Source: Streptomyces scabichelini
GTDB lineage: Bacteria > Actinomycetota > Actinomycetes > Streptomycetales > Streptomycetaceae
Length of the DNA: 64,000 bases
Assembly (NCBI RefSeq): GCF_011045015.1
Contig: NZ_JAAKZY010000017.1
Span: forward strand, 20,055 to 84,054
Reading direction: 5' to 3'
The notes beneath the pieces were generated by a model, which saw nothing but the letters and a program-made list of their open reading frames with translations, was not told where the DNA came from and searched no databases. Each line of letters starts with the position of its first letter. The first letter of the stretch is position 1. Below, piece after piece: positions 43,280 to 51,598 of this stretch. The position numbers were made by a program, and so were the translations under genes.

Positions 43280-44263
43280 TCATTCGTCCACGGCTGTGTC
43301 GCCGTAGCGCCGCGCGACCTCGTGGAACGCCTCCTTGGGTCTGTACGCGCCGTCGCCAGTCACCGCCATGACCCCGAAGCCGGCCTTGTCGAGGTCGAGA
43401 CGAGGATCGTCGTGATGCGGGAAGTCGGGCATGGCGAAGGTGAACACGAAGCAGCCGTGCACGCCCTCCGCGTTGTACTGGTCGATGAGTTCACCGAGGT
43501 AGCGGGCCTGGACGGACTCGTCGCGGGGGTGGTCGCCGCGGATGTGCGGGGGTACGGCGAACCAGTTGACGATCCAGAAGGAACCGGCTCCCCGCTGGTC
43601 GGCCCCGGTGAAGGCACCGCACCCGAACTCGGTGATGACGACGGGCTTGTCGTGGTCGCGAACCAGGCCCCGCAGGCGGTCCGTGTAGGTGGTGTGGTTG
43701 CGGCGGGAGCGGTAGAGACTGGCGCCGACCAGGTCGAACAGCGACCAGTCGACGTGTTCCCACCCGGCCGCGGAGTAGGTGACCGGCCCGCCGAAGCGGC
43801 GTCGCGCGGTGGTCACGGCGACGGTGAGCAGCCGGTGGAGCCGCCGGTCGATCCTGCGCCGCAGCACGCGGTGGAAACGCACGATGAGCTTCAGGCGCAG
43901 GAACGAGCGAGGGCCGGGGACGATGCCGGGCACGGTGTGGGAGAACTCGCTGCCGACCAGGAGCGTCACCCGGTCCGGGTGTTCCCGGCGGAGTTCTTCG
44001 GCCGCCTCGGCGACGGCGTCCAGGTGCTCCAGCAGCTTCGGCCGGCGCAGCTCGGGAACGCTTGGCCGGATGTAGACGCCGAGACCGGCCTCAAGGGCGA
44101 TGCGGGCGGCATCGATCAACCGCTTCCCGTCGCCGCCGATGAGCATCACCGTGGTGCAGTGCAGATCCCGGGCGATGACCTCCAGGTCCCGCCGCACGTC
44201 ATCGGTGCCGTCATCGGTACTTGCCTCGCCGACCAGGTAGGAGATGCCACGGACGGTCAGCAT
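43280..44263 (-). CDS. TIM-barrel glycoside-hydrolase-like protein
   Basis: A 327-residue soluble protein with a (beta/alpha)8 pattern: CTTVMLIGGDGKRLIDAARIALEAGLGVYIRPSVP, RVTLLVGSEFSH, GPVTYSAAGWEHVDWSLFDLVGASLYRS, DKPVVITEFGCGAFTG, GVHGCFVFTFAMPDFPHHDDPRLDLDKAGFGVM. Glutamates at the ends of predicted strands 4 and 7 (GSEF and ITEFG) are placed as the acid/base and nucleophile of clan GH-A hydrolases. No signal peptide is seen, so a cytoplasmic substrate is likely. I cannot assign a GH family. The gene is on the same strand as the imine-reductase-like gene, 192 bp away. Confidence 0.72.
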   Translation of the reverse strand: MLTVRGISYLVGEASTDDGTDDVRRDLEVIARDLHCTTVMLIGGDGKRLIDAARIALEAGLGVYIRPSVPELRRPKLLEHLDAVAEAAEELRREHPDRVTLLVGSEFSHTVPGIVPGPRSFLRLKLIVRFHRVLRRRIDRRLHRLLTVAVTTARRRFGGPVTYSAAGWEHVDWSLFDLVGASLYRSRRNHTTYTDRLRGLVRDHDKPVVITEFGCGAFTGADQRGAGSFWIVNWFAVPPHIRGDHPRDESVQARYLGELIDQYNAEGVHGCFVFTFAMPDFPHHDDPRLDLDKAGFGVMAVTGDGAYRPKEAFHEVARRYGDTAVDE

Positions 44264-44455
44264 GCGCTCGGCTCCTGTCGAAGCAGTCGGTGGGCGTCAT
44301 CGGTCCGGTCGACGCTAGAGAGACAGCCGGCGGTCGGGCATCCGTCTTTCGTCCAGGAGCGCACGACTTCCGTCTAGAAGTGGGTGACAAGTCCACCGTC
44401 ACCCGGCCCCTGCCCGGTGGCGGTCAGGTGAGTGACCCGGCCGCCACCGCGCGAC

Positions 44456-45319
44456 TCATGGCTTGCGGAACTGTTCCATCAGCGCTACGTACCCGCTGGC
44501 GCCATGACCGGCGGTCGCCGCTCGCTCGGCCAGTGCCTTGACGAGCCTCGGCAGCTCGGCGTTGACGCCGAGCGACTCGCTCTCCTCGACCACGTGCGCC
44601 ATCGCCGCCAGATGGGTGTCGACAGTGCCGTCGTCGGCAGGGTAGATGCCGTCGTCGGCCTGGCGCGCGTAGCCCGGCAGCCAGCCGGCCACCGTGTCGA
44701 TCGCCGTCTGTGCGATGGGGAGGTACGCCGTGGCGGACACCCCGGCCGTGCCGAGGATCGCGGCGCCGTTGAGGAAACCGTCGAGCATGCCCCACATGAG
44801 GACGAGCGTGGCCATCTCGTGCGTGGCCGACAGTCCGGGGTCCTCGCCGAGGTGGCGGCCCGTGCCGAGACTGCCCAGCGTGGACTCGTGGGCGTCGTAC
44901 AGCGGTCGCGGCCCGCTGTAGGCGAGCATGGCGTCGGCCGTGCCGACGGCGTCCGGGACGGCCATGATCCCGCCGTCGAGGTAGCCGCCGCCGCGGCGCG
45001 CCACCTCCTCTGCGAGCGCTCTGGCGCGCGAGGGCGTGCCCGAGGTCAGGTTCACCACAACCCGCCCGTCGAGCGGTCCGTCGAGGACGTCCGCCACGGC
45101 GTCGTAGTCCGACACGCAGACCACCACGAGCGGGGCGGCCGCAATCGCTGCCGCCGGAGACTCGGCGAGCGTCGCGCCCCGGGCCACGAGGTCGTCGGCC
45201 TTGGCCGTCGTGCGGTTCCACACGGTCGTCGGGTGTCCCGCGCGCAAGAAGGCCCCTGCGAGGGCTTCGCCCATCAGTCCGAGGCCCAGAACCGTGACAG
45301 GTGTGCCAGTGGGCATCAT
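44456..45319 (-). CDS. imine reductase-like NADPH-dependent dehydrogenase
   Basis: A 287-residue beta-hydroxyacid-dehydrogenase/6PGDH-type protein. The Rossmann motif VTVLGLGLMGEALAGAFLRAGHPTTVWNRTTAKA has Asn-Arg-Thr after the second strand, which marks NADPH preference. The helical C-terminal half matches imine reductases: SATHEMATLVLMWGMLDGFLNGAAILG, PIAQTAIDTVAGWLPGYARQADDGIYPADDG, ESLGVNAELPRLVKAL. These reduce cyclic imines to amines. It is divergent from a MerR regulator with a palindrome between them. The start is ATG 45319 or 45316, after AAGGAG. Natural substrate unknown. Confidence 0.85.
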   Translation of the reverse strand: MMPTGTPVTVLGLGLMGEALAGAFLRAGHPTTVWNRTTAKADDLVARGATLAESPAAAIAAAPLVVVCVSDYDAVADVLDGPLDGRVVVNLTSGTPSRARALAEEVARRGGGYLDGGIMAVPDAVGTADAMLAYSGPRPLYDAHESTLGSLGTGRHLGEDPGLSATHEMATLVLMWGMLDGFLNGAAILGTAGVSATAYLPIAQTAIDTVAGWLPGYARQADDGIYPADDGTVDTHLAAMAHVVEESESLGVNAELPRLVKALAERAATAGHGASGYVALMEQFRKP

Positions 45320-45366
45320 GTGCTCCTTCTCTGATCGGTCTCTGATCGGTGGCACAATCGTCAACG

Positions 45367-45382
45367 TTCATACCGGTATGAA
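45367..45382. promoter_or_regulatory. perfect palindrome, MerR-type operator
   Basis: TTCATACCGGTATGAA, a 16-bp perfect palindrome, lies midway between the divergent imine reductase-like and MerR genes, 20 bp before the MerR start. It is the natural binding site for the adjacent MerR-family regulator. Confidence 0.75.
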
Positions 45383-45401
45383 GGTCAAGGGGGGAATTGG
45401 C

Positions 45402-45764
45402 ATGCTGATCGGGGAGCTGAGCCGGCGGACCGGGGTGAACCCGCACCAACTGCGGTATTACGAGGCGCAGGGCCTGCTGGTGCCCGACCGCGGCGACAAC
45501 GGCTACCGCGAGTACGGCGACGACGCCGTACTGACCGTGGCCCAGATCAGGAGACTGCTCGACGCCGGGCTGTCGACCCAGGAGATCGGGTACCTCCAAC
45601 CGTGCGTCACCGGCGCGGCCCCCGATCTGAAGCCCTGCCCGGAGACCCTGGACCTGCTACGGGCGCGCATCGCCGGAGTGGACGAGCAGATCGACACGCT
45701 CGTCCAGTCCCGCCAGACGCTGCGGGAGTACCTGGCGGCCACGGAGCGGCGGTTGGCCGGCTAG
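45402..45764 (+). CDS. MerR family transcriptional regulator
   Basis: A 120-residue MerR regulator. The winged HTH occupies residues 1-70 (MLIGELSRRTGVNPHQLRYYEAQGLLVPDRGDNGYREYGDDAVLTVAQIRRLLDAGLSTQEIGYL), followed by a dimerisation coiled coil (ETLDLLRARIAGVDEQIDTLVQSRQTLREYLAATERRL). The cysteines near residues 69 and 79 (LQPCVTG, LKPCPE) are seen in SoxR/small-molecule-type members but do not form a standard metal site. ATG 45402 follows GGGGG. It overlaps the convergent AraC gene by 4 bp. It likely represses or activates the divergent imine reductase-like gene through the palindrome. Confidence 0.93.
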   Translation: MLIGELSRRTGVNPHQLRYYEAQGLLVPDRGDNGYREYGDDAVLTVAQIRRLLDAGLSTQEIGYLQPCVTGAAPDLKPCPETLDLLRARIAGVDEQIDTLVQSRQTLREYLAATERRLAG

Positions 45765-46735
45765 GTCAAGACCGCCTCGCCTGCCAAGACCGCGGACGAA
45801 CCGGCCGTACCCGTGCGTCGGAACTCGCTCGGGCTGACGCCTCGGATCCGTTTGAACGCCGCGCTGAACGCGAACGCGTCGGTGTAGCCCACGGTCCGGG
45901 CGATCTCGGCGACGGTCGCCGACTCGCGCTCGGCCAGCAGATCCGCCGCGAGCGTCATGCGCCGGCGGGTGAGGTAGGTCAGCGGCGGTTCGCCGACCAG
46001 GTCGGCGAACCGCTTCGCCAGCGTGGAACGCGACACCCCGGTCCGGTCAGCCAGCGCGGCGACCGTCCAGGGTGCCGCCGGTTCGGCGTGCAGCAGCCGC
46101 AGCGCGTCGCCGACCACCGGGTCACGCTGGGCGGCGTACCAGGCCGGGGGCTCGCCGCCGGGCCGGTCGAAGTACTCGCGCACCGCGCAGACCAGCAGCC
46201 AGTCCAGCAGCCGGTCCAGGACCACCTGCTGGCCCGGGGTGTCGGCGGCGACCTCGGCGGCGAGGTGGTCGAGTACGGCGTCGGCCCCGCCGCCGGAAGC
46301 CACCCGCAGCACGACGGGCAGCGCGTCCAGCAGCCTGCGGCTGATCTCGCCGCGCACCGGGTAGGCGCCGACGATCAGCGTCGTCGAGCCGTCACCGTAG
46401 CCGCAGCCGGTGTCGTTCCAGCCGAGCCGGTGCCGGGTCCCGCCCTGCTCGGGCGTCGCGCAGAACTCGCCGCACGCGACCGGTTCGGCCCGGGTGCCGA
46501 CCTCGTCGACGAAGGTGAACGGTGCGGGGCCCCGCACGATGACCGTCTCGCCGGCGCGCAGCTGTTCGGGCGGGCGGTGCTCCGGCACGATCCAGCCCGC
46601 CCCGCCGAGGACGGTGCACAACGTCAGCGGCGGGCCGTCGACGAAGTGCAGCGCCCAGGGTGGGGACAGGGTCGAACTGCCGAACAACGAGCCCTGGGCC
46701 CGCATCCCGCGGAAGAGGTCACCGAACGCGTCCAC
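45761..46735 (-). CDS. AraC family regulator (cupin sensor)
   Basis: A regulator of about 324 residues. An N-terminal cupin-like sensor (VDAFGDLFRGMRAQGSLFGSSTLSPPWALHFVDGPPLTLCTVLGGAGWIVPEH) precedes a C-terminal AraC HTH pair (WTVAALADRTGVSRSTLAKRFADLVGEPPLTYLTRRRM, VAEIARTVGYTDAFAFSAAFKRIRGVSPSEFRR). I took GTG 46735 because family members begin DAF-x-x-L there; ATG 46795 would add 20 atypical residues. It is divergent from the NmrA-like and PPOX-like genes, which it probably regulates in response to a redox or electrophile signal. Confidence 0.85.
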   Translation of the reverse strand: MDAFGDLFRGMRAQGSLFGSSTLSPPWALHFVDGPPLTLCTVLGGAGWIVPEHRPPEQLRAGETVIVRGPAPFTFVDEVGTRAEPVACGEFCATPEQGGTRHRLGWNDTGCGYGDGSTTLIVGAYPVRGEISRRLLDALPVVLRVASGGGADAVLDHLAAEVAADTPGQQVVLDRLLDWLLVCAVREYFDRPGGEPPAWYAAQRDPVVGDALRLLHAEPAAPWTVAALADRTGVSRSTLAKRFADLVGEPPLTYLTRRRMTLAADLLAERESATVAEIARTVGYTDAFAFSAAFKRIRGVSPSEFRRTGTAGSSAVLAGEAVLT

Positions 46736-46830
46736 CCAGTCGAGGTTAGACGCCGAGGCTGGACGATGGCAAAGGTGATCCGGCTCTTCACCCATGGATT
46801 CGTCCGAGCGGCTGCCGTTGAATCGCTGCC

Positions 46831-47682
46831 ATGAGCAACGCTGGCATAAGCAACGACACCACCCTCGTCCTCGGCGCCACAGGCAAGACCGGCCGACGGG
46901 TCGCCGCCCGGTTGCGGCTGCGCGGCACGCACGTGCGCGCCGCCTCCCGATCGAGCCCGACGCGCTTCGACTGGTCCGACCCCGACGGCTGGGACGCGGT
47001 CCTGCGGGGCATCACCGCCGCCTACGTCGTACCCCCGCCCGTGCCGGGCCCGGTGCACGAGTTCGTGGCGCGGGCCGAGGCCGCCGGAGTGCAGCGCCTT
47101 GTCCTGCTCTCCGGGCACGGCGCCGACACCTGGGGCGACTCCACGTTCGGTCTGGACATGCGCTCGGCCGAGGACGCCGTGCGCGGCTCGGCGCTGGAGT
47201 GGACCGTTCTGCGGCCGTCGAACTTCAACCAGAACTTCGACGAGGACCTCTTCCACGCCCCGCTGGTCGCCGGCGAGCTGGCGCTCCCGGCCGGTGCGGT
47301 CCCCGAGCCGTTCGTCGACCTGGAGGACGTCGCCGACACCGCGGCCGCGGTGCTGGCCGAGCCCGGCCGGCACGCCGGGCGGATCTACGAACTGACCGGA
47401 CCGCGCGCACTGACCTTCGCCGAGGCCGTCGAACAGATCTCCCGGGCGTCCGGGCTGACCATCACCTACAAACAGGTTTCACCCGCCGAGTACACCGAGG
47501 CGCTGGTCGAGGAGGGCTGGGCCGAGGCCGACGCCCACCACGTCACCGAGATGTTCGTGCTGATGGAGCGCGGGGTGGTGGCCGAAACGGCGGACGGTGT
47601 CGCCACGGTGCTGGGGCGCGCGCCCCGAACCTTCGAGGACTACGTCGTACGGGCCGCGGCAGCGGGAGCCTGGCGGCCATGA
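46831..47682 (+). CDS. NmrA-like NAD(P)-binding oxidoreductase
   Basis: A 283-residue atypical short-chain dehydrogenase. Its glycine motif LVLGATGKTGRRVAARL is followed by Arg-Ser-Ser (AASRSS), a pattern that favours NADP(H). Further family features are LVLLSGHGAD, SALEWTVLRPSNFNQNF and a C-terminal substrate region with YELTGPRALTFAEAVEQIS. There is no canonical Tyr-x-x-x-Lys pair; this is usual for NmrA/QOR2-like proteins that sense NADP(H) or reduce quinones. It is divergent from the AraC regulator and is followed by a PPOX-like gene 50 bp downstream, suggesting a redox-related pair. Confidence 0.9.
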   Translation: MSNAGISNDTTLVLGATGKTGRRVAARLRLRGTHVRAASRSSPTRFDWSDPDGWDAVLRGITAAYVVPPPVPGPVHEFVARAEAAGVQRLVLLSGHGADTWGDSTFGLDMRSAEDAVRGSALEWTVLRPSNFNQNFDEDLFHAPLVAGELALPAGAVPEPFVDLEDVADTAAAVLAEPGRHAGRIYELTGPRALTFAEAVEQISRASGLTITYKQVSPAEYTEALVEEGWAEADAHHVTEMFVLMERGVVAETADGVATVLGRAPRTFEDYVVRAAAAGAWRP

Positions 47683-47732
47683 CCGTCACCGTCACCGTCC
47701 CCATCACCTCACCATCTTCTGAAAGGGCCACG

Positions 47733-48161
47733 ATGAGCAACGCCACCAGCCTGCTGACCGCCGAGGACCTCGAGTTCCTCGCACGCCCCCTGCACGGGTT
47801 CCTGACCGTGGCCGGGAGAACGCAGCCGCCACAGCCCCGGCCGGTGTGGTTCGAGGCCACCCCGGAGGGGACGATCCAGTTGATCACGGAGCCGGACTCG
47901 CTGAAGGTGCGGCGCCTGCGCCGCGACCCCCGCGCCTCGATCGTTGTCGCGGCACCGGTCGATGAGCGCGAGCGCTGGGTGTCCGTCGCCGGCCGCGTCA
48001 CGGTGGAGGCCGACGGAGCGCACGACCTGTGCTCCCGCCTCGCCGCTCGCTACTGGGACCTCGACGACCGGACCCGGGCCGACGATCTCGCCACGATGCT
48101 GGCCGCCGACCTGCTCCGTGTCGTCATCCACCCGGAGACCGTGCGCCGCTACGCGTACTGA
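47733..48161 (+). CDS. pyridoxamine 5'-phosphate oxidase-like flavin/F420-binding protein
   Basis: A 142-residue split-barrel protein: FLARPLHGFLTVAGRTQPPQPRPVWFEATPEGTIQLITEPDSLKVRRLRRDPRASIVVAAPVDERERWVSVAGRVTVE. The motif K-x-R-x-x-x-R-D-P-R-A is typical of the PPOX/FDOR superfamily, whose actinobacterial members bind FMN or F420. Dimeric flavin reductases or F420-dependent reductases are the likely activities. ATG 47733 has GAAAGGG in front; an in-frame ATG at 47679 overlaps the NmrA stop and is less likely. It is probably co-transcribed with the NmrA-like gene. Confidence 0.85.
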   Translation: MSNATSLLTAEDLEFLARPLHGFLTVAGRTQPPQPRPVWFEATPEGTIQLITEPDSLKVRRLRRDPRASIVVAAPVDERERWVSVAGRVTVEADGAHDLCSRLAARYWDLDDRTRADDLATMLAADLLRVVIHPETVRRYAY

Positions 48162-48212
48162 CGCGCCGCTTCCGAGGTTGATGGGACAGCTCAGCTGAGT
48201 CGACCCCTCAGC

Positions 48213-49523
48213 TCAGTCCATCCCCAGGAACTCGGCCGTGGAGAAGGTGACTTGGGGCTTCGCCGCCACCAGGTCCCGCTTCTCACCCGCGTACACCGCG
48301 ACCGTGTCCTTCGTCTCTCCCAGGTACGTCCGCACGGCCAGGTCCGCCCGCCCGTCCCCGGTGAAGTCGGCGACGGCGAGAACGCGGGTCGTGCCCGACG
48401 CGGGCGGCCGTACGGTGACGATGTCCGACGCGGACGGGCCGCCGTCCCGCCCCCGGAACACCCTCAACTCCGTACCGCTGGAGACCAGTTCACTGATCCC
48501 GTCCCCGTCGAAGTCCCCGGAGTCCAGAACCGTGCCCGGCACGTCGAGGGTGCCGCGCCGGGCGCCAGGGACGTCGTAACGCAGCACGGTGTCGTCGAGC
48601 GAACCGATCGCCGCGTCGACGCCCCTGCCCTCGTCGAAACGGCCGAAGGCGACGTCCGCGCCGTTCGGGAGGGTGAAGCCGGGGCGGGCGGGTCCGGCCG
48701 GTCCGCCCAGGACGACCGAGGAGGACGTACTGCCTTCGGCGGTACGGACGAGAAGGTCGTCGTAGCCGTCGCGGTCGACGTCGACGGCCGGACCCGTGGG
48801 AACGTTGCCCGGTGAGGCCAGCGGCGCACCGGCCCCGCCAGGGGCGCCTTTACGGGTGAACGGGCCGCGCAGGTAACTGAGTTGACCGTTCGAGGCGTGC
48901 ACGACCAGATCCTCGGCGTCGTCCCCGTCGAAGTCCCCGCACACCGGCTGGTCCGGCCAGTCGTTGCCGCCACGCGCCTGTGCGGGGATCGTCAGCTTCA
49001 CCGCCTGCCGGGCCAGACCCCGGGGCGAGCCGAAGAGGATCTGCAACGGCACCGGCGGCTGCCCAAGACCGTCGTACGGCGGATCGGTCGAGACGACGAG
49101 ATCCGTGAACCCGTCCTGGTCGAGGTCACAGCTCGCCTCGGCATCGAAGACGGCAGGCAACTGCCCCTTCGTACGGGCCGCCTGCCCGGCCGGAGTCAGC
49201 AACTGCCGTGCGCCCGGGGTGAGTCCACGACCCGCGCCGTAGACGACTCCGATGCCCGCGTCGTCCCCGTGGCTGTCCCCCTTCACCAGATCGTTGAGGA
49301 CGAGGTCGCGGTGGCCGTCGCCGTTGAAGTCGTCGGGGGTCTTGCTCCCTTTGCCGCGCGGGACGGGGCGCAGGGCGGCGGAACCCTGGTCGGCCATGCT
49401 CACCGGGCGGCGCTTGGTCGGGGCGGGCCGGGCGTCGTGCGACGTGGGCCCGCAGCCGACGAGCAGCAGGACGCAGCAGCCCGCCACGGCACCTGTGGTC
49501 ACACGTATCTTCCCTTTGGCCAC
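48213..49523 (-). CDS. FG-GAP repeat lipoprotein
   Basis: The 436-residue precursor starts at GTG 49523, with GAGG five bases upstream. The signal peptide ends LLLVGC (lipidated Cys24). The mature part consists of about six FG-GAP/integrin-alpha-like blades with calcium-binding loops of the form D-x-(N/D)-G-D-G-x-x-D (DFNGDGHRD, DLDQDGFTD, DFDGDDAED, DVDRDGYDD, DFDGDGISE, DFTGDGRAD). This predicts a seven-bladed propeller anchored on the cell surface, binding Ca2+. A similar lipoprotein gene lies just upstream on the same strand. Ligand unknown. Confidence 0.88.
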   Translation of the reverse strand: MAKGKIRVTTGAVAGCCVLLLVGCGPTSHDARPAPTKRRPVSMADQGSAALRPVPRGKGSKTPDDFNGDGHRDLVLNDLVKGDSHGDDAGIGVVYGAGRGLTPGARQLLTPAGQAARTKGQLPAVFDAEASCDLDQDGFTDLVVSTDPPYDGLGQPPVPLQILFGSPRGLARQAVKLTIPAQARGGNDWPDQPVCGDFDGDDAEDLVVHASNGQLSYLRGPFTRKGAPGGAGAPLASPGNVPTGPAVDVDRDGYDDLLVRTAEGSTSSSVVLGGPAGPARPGFTLPNGADVAFGRFDEGRGVDAAIGSLDDTVLRYDVPGARRGTLDVPGTVLDSGDFDGDGISELVSSGTELRVFRGRDGGPSASDIVTVRPPASGTTRVLAVADFTGDGRADLAVRTYLGETKDTVAVYAGEKRDLVAAKPQVTFSTAEFLGMD

Positions 49524-49666
49524 ATCAACCTCAGCAGCATCGCGAGACAACAACCCGCACATGATGCGCGCCAGGACGCCATAAGTCACTGGCCAGTAAC
49601 CAGGAAGATGCCGGAAGGACGCCGGGAAGCCGCTCCGGGGCGTCAGTCACCCGGCCTCACCCGGTC

Positions 49667-51100
49667 TCACCCGGCCCCCGTGAAGTGCCCGTCCCCGAAC
49701 GTCACCGTGTCCTTGTCCCCTTCGAGCACCCAGACGTACGACGGCCCTCGTTGCGGCAGCGTCCAGTGCAGGACCACCTCGGCACGGCCGTCCTGGTCGA
49801 AGTCGCGTACGGCGGCTAGGTGGGGACGCCGCTTCTCCTCGGTGAGCTTCGACTTCGCGCCCGGGACGCGGGCGGGGCCGGTACGACGGAGGGTGCGGCG
49901 TCCCTCCTCGTCGAGCCCCTGCGGGCCGCCGGGGATCACGGTGATCTCCGGCTCCGAGGCGTACCCGTCCGACGTTGAGCCGATCAGCAGCTCGTCGCGG
50001 CCGTCGCCGTCCGTGTCGCCCGCCAGGTAGTCACCGGCGAGGTCGAGGGCCGGGTCGAGGAGTTGGGGCGCGCCGCCGTCGCCCGGGTAGACGGTGAGCG
50101 TGCCGTCCACCTCGGGCGCCTCGGTCTCGTAGCCCGGCTCGTTGTTGCGGCTGCCGCTGTCGCCGACGACCACATCGCCCTTGCCGTCCCCGTCGAAGTC
50201 ACCGGAGGTGACCGTGTTGCCGATCCTCAACTCCCTTGGCTGCGCGGCGAATCCGGCGGGGCCGTCGCCCGCGGTGAGCAGGACGGCCCTGCCCTGCTCG
50301 CCGTCGGTGCCCCCGGAAGCGACGAGATCGGTGGTCCGGTCGCCGTCCGCGTCGACGGCGTGGAGCGAGTACTCGAGGCCGTTGGACGTGCGGTTGACGG
50401 GATCCGGGCGGCTTTCGCCACGCCGGGCCGGGGTGCCGTTCCGGTCGATGGGTCCGTACAGGACGCGGAAGGGCGGGCTTCCGAGGCCGTCCCGGCTGTC
50501 CTCGACGAGGGGCACATCGAGACGGCCGTCGCCGTCGAAGTCGCCGGGCGTGCCGGTGACCTCGGGCAGGGCCGTGCTCGGTGTCTTCGGGTCGGGGCCG
50601 GTGGGCCCGCCCCAGATGACGTTCCCGCCGAACTTCAGGTCGGCATACCCGTCGGCGTCGAGGTCGGCGAGGACGGGGTACGTGGGGTAGGTCGCGCCCA
50701 GGTGCTCGGGGAGCGCCGCGTCGCCCGGTTTCAGGACCGTACGGGTCGCGGGGTCGAGGCCCTTGTCCGAGCCGTAGACGATGACGACGCAGTTCCTGCC
50801 GGTGCCGCCGCCGTCCTCGCCGACCGGGCCGTACGAGGTGACGTAAGCGAGGTCGGGGTGCCCGTCGCCGTTCACGTCGTCGCGGATCTTGCCGCCGTCG
50901 CCCCGGGGGACGGGAGCGGCGGGTACGGGCTTCTGTGCGTCGGCCGAGTCGCCGGTGGCCGGAGTCGGCGAGGGCCGCTTGTCCGACGTACCGCCGCCGT
51001 CCTCCGTGCCGCACCCGGCGACGGCGCACAGCAATAACGCGCACGTGACCGCAGCCGTGCGGGAACTCGCACGGGAACGCGTGCGGGATCGCTCACTCAA
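49667..51100 (-). CDS. FG-GAP repeat lipoprotein, paralogue
   Basis: A second FG-GAP propeller protein, about 477 residues from a proposed TTG start at 51100 (SERSRTRSRASSRTAAV), which has GGAGGGGG upstream. The signal peptide ends CAVAGC (Cys30). Calcium-loop repeats include DVNGDGHPD, DLDADGYAD, DFDGDGRLD, DADGDRTTD, DFDGDGKGD, DTDGDGRDE and DFDQDGRAE. It shares architecture and orientation with the gene at 48213, so the two arose by duplication. The frame stays open well upstream, but that part is not protein-like. The start is the weak point of this call. Confidence 0.82.
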   Translation of the reverse strand: MSERSRTRSRASSRTAAVTCALLLCAVAGCGTEDGGGTSDKRPSPTPATGDSADAQKPVPAAPVPRGDGGKIRDDVNGDGHPDLAYVTSYGPVGEDGGGTGRNCVVIVYGSDKGLDPATRTVLKPGDAALPEHLGATYPTYPVLADLDADGYADLKFGGNVIWGGPTGPDPKTPSTALPEVTGTPGDFDGDGRLDVPLVEDSRDGLGSPPFRVLYGPIDRNGTPARRGESRPDPVNRTSNGLEYSLHAVDADGDRTTDLVASGGTDGEQGRAVLLTAGDGPAGFAAQPRELRIGNTVTSGDFDGDGKGDVVVGDSGSRNNEPGYETEAPEVDGTLTVYPGDGGAPQLLDPALDLAGDYLAGDTDGDGRDELLIGSTSDGYASEPEITVIPGGPQGLDEEGRRTLRRTGPARVPGAKSKLTEEKRRPHLAAVRDFDQDGRAEVVLHWTLPQRGPSYVWVLEGDKDTVTFGDGHFTGAG

Positions 51101-51260
51101 GGTCCAGGTCCCCCTCCGTGATGTGCTGCGAGGCGCTCGTGTCCAGGCCGTCCGGGGAGCCCGGGAAGACCCAGAAAACGGTCGCTCGCCGGTAGGCGGA
51201 ACCGTACTCGGCCCTCGGGTTGCCGGATCCGGCGATGCTTGTCGCCCTGCCCGGGGTCGC
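51093..51260 (-). pseudogene. possible 3' remnant of a third FG-GAP gene
   Basis: The minus-strand frame ending at 51093 reads AEYGSAYRRATVFWVFPGSPDGLDTSASQHITEGDLDLE, which resembles the end of an FG-GAP blade (V-x-V-x-x-G-S-x-x-G-L-D). Its stop codon overlaps the proposed start of the next FG-GAP gene. No plausible upstream part exists, and the TnpB element lies 340 bp away. Low confidence; it could be a chance frame. Confidence 0.35.
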
Positions 51261-51598
51261 GGTTCTCTCCGTCCACACCTGTGGATTCCAGGTCGACCGC
51301 CTGCGGTTTGGTGGCTGTGGTGACGTGTGAATTGGCCCGGCAAGTTGGCGAGGACGGGTTCTTCCTGTGGGAAGCGGCATGTCGCCCGCAGCTCCTCGCT
51401 GGATGCGCGAGACCAAAGCGGTGCAGGTACCGCGGAGAGCCCTGGATCCAGCAGTATCACCGCGACCCACTGCGCCCGGGGGGGGGAGCTGGGGCATGCT
51501 TACCTGGTCCTGGTCCTGGTCCTGGTCCTGGCCCGGGTGAGGTGGGGAACAGATGTTCCTGATGTGGGCGTGTGTGGGTCGCTCGTACGATCGACGGC
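51101..51598. other. gene-free region left of TnpB element
   Basis: About 500 bp with no supportable intact gene. It holds the possible FG-GAP remnant, a run of ten G residues (about 51479-51488) and five tandem CTGGTC-like hexamers (about 51503-51533). The left end of the TnpB element must lie here, but I could not place it. Confidence 0.5.
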
